From Reyranella sp. (GTDB taxonomy: Bacteria; Pseudomonadota; Alphaproteobacteria; Reyranellales; Reyranellaceae), in NCBI GenBank assembly GCA_021732965.1, contig JAKFVZ010000380.1, forward strand, positions 1 to 5,624: a stretch of DNA of 5,624 nucleotides, in the 5' to 3' direction. Each line of letters begins with the position of its first letter. The stretch's first letter is position 1. Shown one piece after another: positions 4,336-5,624 of this stretch. The notes beneath the pieces are model-generated. The model searched no databases and had not been told where the DNA came from. It worked only from the letters and a program-made list of their open reading frames with translations. The position numbers were made by a program, and so were the translations under genes.

Positions 4336-5624
4336 CCATCAAGTACGACAACCAGGGCGATGCGATCTCGCGCGACGTTCCGGCGAACAGCCTGGCGCTG
4401 ATCGATGCCGGCGGCAACGGCGCGGAGCGCAGCTATACCTACGCCGACATCATCCGCCTGAGCGGCGCGGTGGCGCGCGGGCTGCTGAAGCGCGGCCTGC
4501 AGCGCGGCGACCGGGTCGCGATCCTGTCGGCCAACCGCGCCGAATTCCTGCTCACCTTCCTCGGCACCATGCAGGCCGGGCTCGTGTCGGTGCCGGTGAA
4601 CTACAAGCTGCCGGCCGAGACGGTCGCCTACATCGTGGGCGACAGCGACGCCAAACTGGTGATCGGCGACGATGCGCGGCTGCCGCTGGCGCCGGATACC
4701 GTGCCCAAGATCTCCTTCGACAAGGACTTCGAGAGCCTGCTCGACGAAGGCCCGTTCACGCCGCTTCCGATGAAGCCCGAGGAGCCGGCGATGTTCCTCT
4801 ACACGTCGGGCTCGACGGGCCGACCCAAGGGCGTGGTGCTGTCGCACTACTCGCACCTCTGGGCGATCAGCCAGCGCGTGCGCCGGCCGGGGCCCCTCGG
4901 CCAGCGCGCCATCGTGGCCGCGCCGCTCTATCACATGAACGGGCTGGCCATGTGCCAGACCACCTTCTCGCAGGGCGACACCGTGGTGCTGCTGCCGCAG
5001 TTCACGACACGCGGCTACGTCGAAGCCGCCGCGAAGCATCGCGTGGCGTTCCTCACTTCGGTCCCCACCATGATCGCGATGATGCTGCGCGAGGGCGAGC
5101 TGCTGCAGCAGAACGATCTCTCCGCCGTCGAAGCGGTGCGCATGGGCTCCGCGCCGATCACACAGTCGCTGATCGACCAGGTGCGGCAGGTATTCCCGAA
5201 AGCGATCATCAGCAACGGCTATGGCACGACCGAGGCCGGCCCCGTCGTGTTCGGCCCGCACCCGCAGGGCCTGAAGCAGCCGGAACTCTCGACCGGCTAC
5301 CCCCATCCCGAGGTCCAACTCCGCCTCGTGCGCGACGGCAGGGAAGTGCAGGACGAAGGCGCGCTCGAAATGAAGTGCGGCGCGTTGATGACGCACTATC
5401 ACAAGCTGCCGGCGAAGACGGCCGAGGTGATGACGCCGGACGGCTACTATCGCACCAGCGACGTCTTCCGACGCGACGAGAACGGCTTCTTCTATTTCGT
5501 CGGCAGGGTCGACGACATGTTCGTGTGTGGCGGCGAGAACATCTATTCGGTCGAGGTCGAGAAGATGCTCGAACGCCACCCCGGCATCCACCAGGCCGCC
5601 GTGATCCCTGTCCCCGATGAGTTG
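4329..5624 (+). CDS. AMP-forming acyl-CoA synthetase-like ligase (3' end outside window)
   Basis: Adenylate-forming (ANL superfamily) enzyme, probably activating a carboxylic acid with ATP and transferring it to CoA. The frame is open for 432 codons from the ATG at 4329 to the window edge. Motifs in order: P-loop YTSGSTGRPKG (158-168); APLYHMNGL (198-206); GSAP (273-276) then NGYGTTEAG (296-304), the A5 motif; YRTSD (374-378) with D378 for the ribose; and the hinge GRVDDMF (392-398) then GGENIYSVEVE, leading into the C-terminal lid. The catalytic lysine of the lid would lie beyond the edge, about 70-90 residues on if family length holds (inference). ATGGTGA at 4329-4335 joins this start to the stop of the metallopeptidase gene; a weak GCGGGA lies 8 bases upstream. 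A GTG at 4332 is a less likely start. Fatty, aromatic or other acids are possible substrates; the GGENIY variant is typical of acyl- and aryl-CoA ligases. Confidence 0.92.
   Translation, partial: MVTIKYDNQGDAISRDVPANSLALIDAGGNGAERSYTYADIIRLSGAVARGLLKRGLQRGDRVAILSANRAEFLLTFLGTMQAGLVSVPVNYKLPAETVAYIVGDSDAKLVIGDDARLPLAPDTVPKISFDKDFESLLDEGPFTPLPMKPEEPAMFLYTSGSTGRPKGVVLSHYSHLWAISQRVRRPGPLGQRAIVAAPLYHMNGLAMCQTTFSQGDTVVLLPQFTTRGYVEAAAKHRVAFLTSVPTMIAMMLREGELLQQNDLSAVEAVRMGSAPITQSLIDQVRQVFPKAIISNGYGTTEAGPVVFGPHPQGLKQPELSTGYPHPEVQLRLVRDGREVQDEGALEMKCGALMTHYHKLPAKTAEVMTPDGYYRTSDVFRRDENGFFYFVGRVDDMFVCGGENIYSVEVEKMLERHPGIHQAAVIPVPDEL

Noticed and set aside
3181..5591. Minus-strand open frames at 3181-4191 and 4284-5591
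   Set aside because: Both are antisense to genes whose catalytic motifs are intact on the plus strand; they result from third-position GC bias.
4952..5620. A 222-codon plus-strand frame in a different register near the right edge
   Set aside because: It overlaps the ligase, whose A5, A7 and A8 motifs are all in the other register; the shifted product is arginine- and alanine-rich with no domain.

Overview
The window is GC-rich chromosomal DNA of alphaproteobacterial type. By eye G/C dominates third codon positions, and long open frames appear antisense to every gene as a side effect. The evidence for the group is a GTP cyclohydrolase II with a degenerate RibB-like N-terminal part, a LivJ-type periplasmic binding protein with no permease beside it, and small catabolic enzymes in an operon. 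Genera such as Reyranella or Bradyrhizobium would fit, but the genus is an inference. All genes are on the + strand. I see no RNA gene, mobile element, CRISPR array or phage gene.

Layout: (1) Bases 1-782 hold the 3' part of a ribA-type GTP cyclohydrolase II gene that enters from the left. (2) After a 20-base gap and a strong ribosome binding site, 803-2035 encodes a complete periplasmic substrate-binding protein of the branched-chain amino acid/amide/aromatic acid ABC family, with a Tat-like signal peptide. (3) The 313 bases at 2036-2348 carry no gene. They hold two GC-rich hairpins just behind the binding-protein gene (probable transcription end), then an A/T-rich stretch with overlapping inverted repeats and weak promoter-like hexamers. 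(4) Three genes then form a probable operon: a two-module VOC/glyoxalase-like protein (2349-3191), an M14-like zinc carboxypeptidase/deacylase of the DUF2817 kind (3241-4335), and an acyl-CoA-synthetase-like AMP-forming ligase (4329 to beyond 5624). The ligase start overlaps the peptidase stop by 7 bases, and the ligase gene runs off the right edge.

How they may work together (inference): the binding protein captures a small organic compound in the periplasm. The M14-like hydrolase could cleave an amide or peptide bond to free a carboxylic acid, the ligase could activate that acid as a CoA thioester, and the VOC protein could act on a metal-chelating intermediate. None of the substrates can be read from the sequence. 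The riboflavin gene looks like a housekeeping neighbour. The most useful observations are the loss of both RibB catalytic residues in the N-terminal part of the RibA protein, the unassigned three-enzyme operon, and the inverted repeats in front of it. I found no clearly new defence or mobile system.
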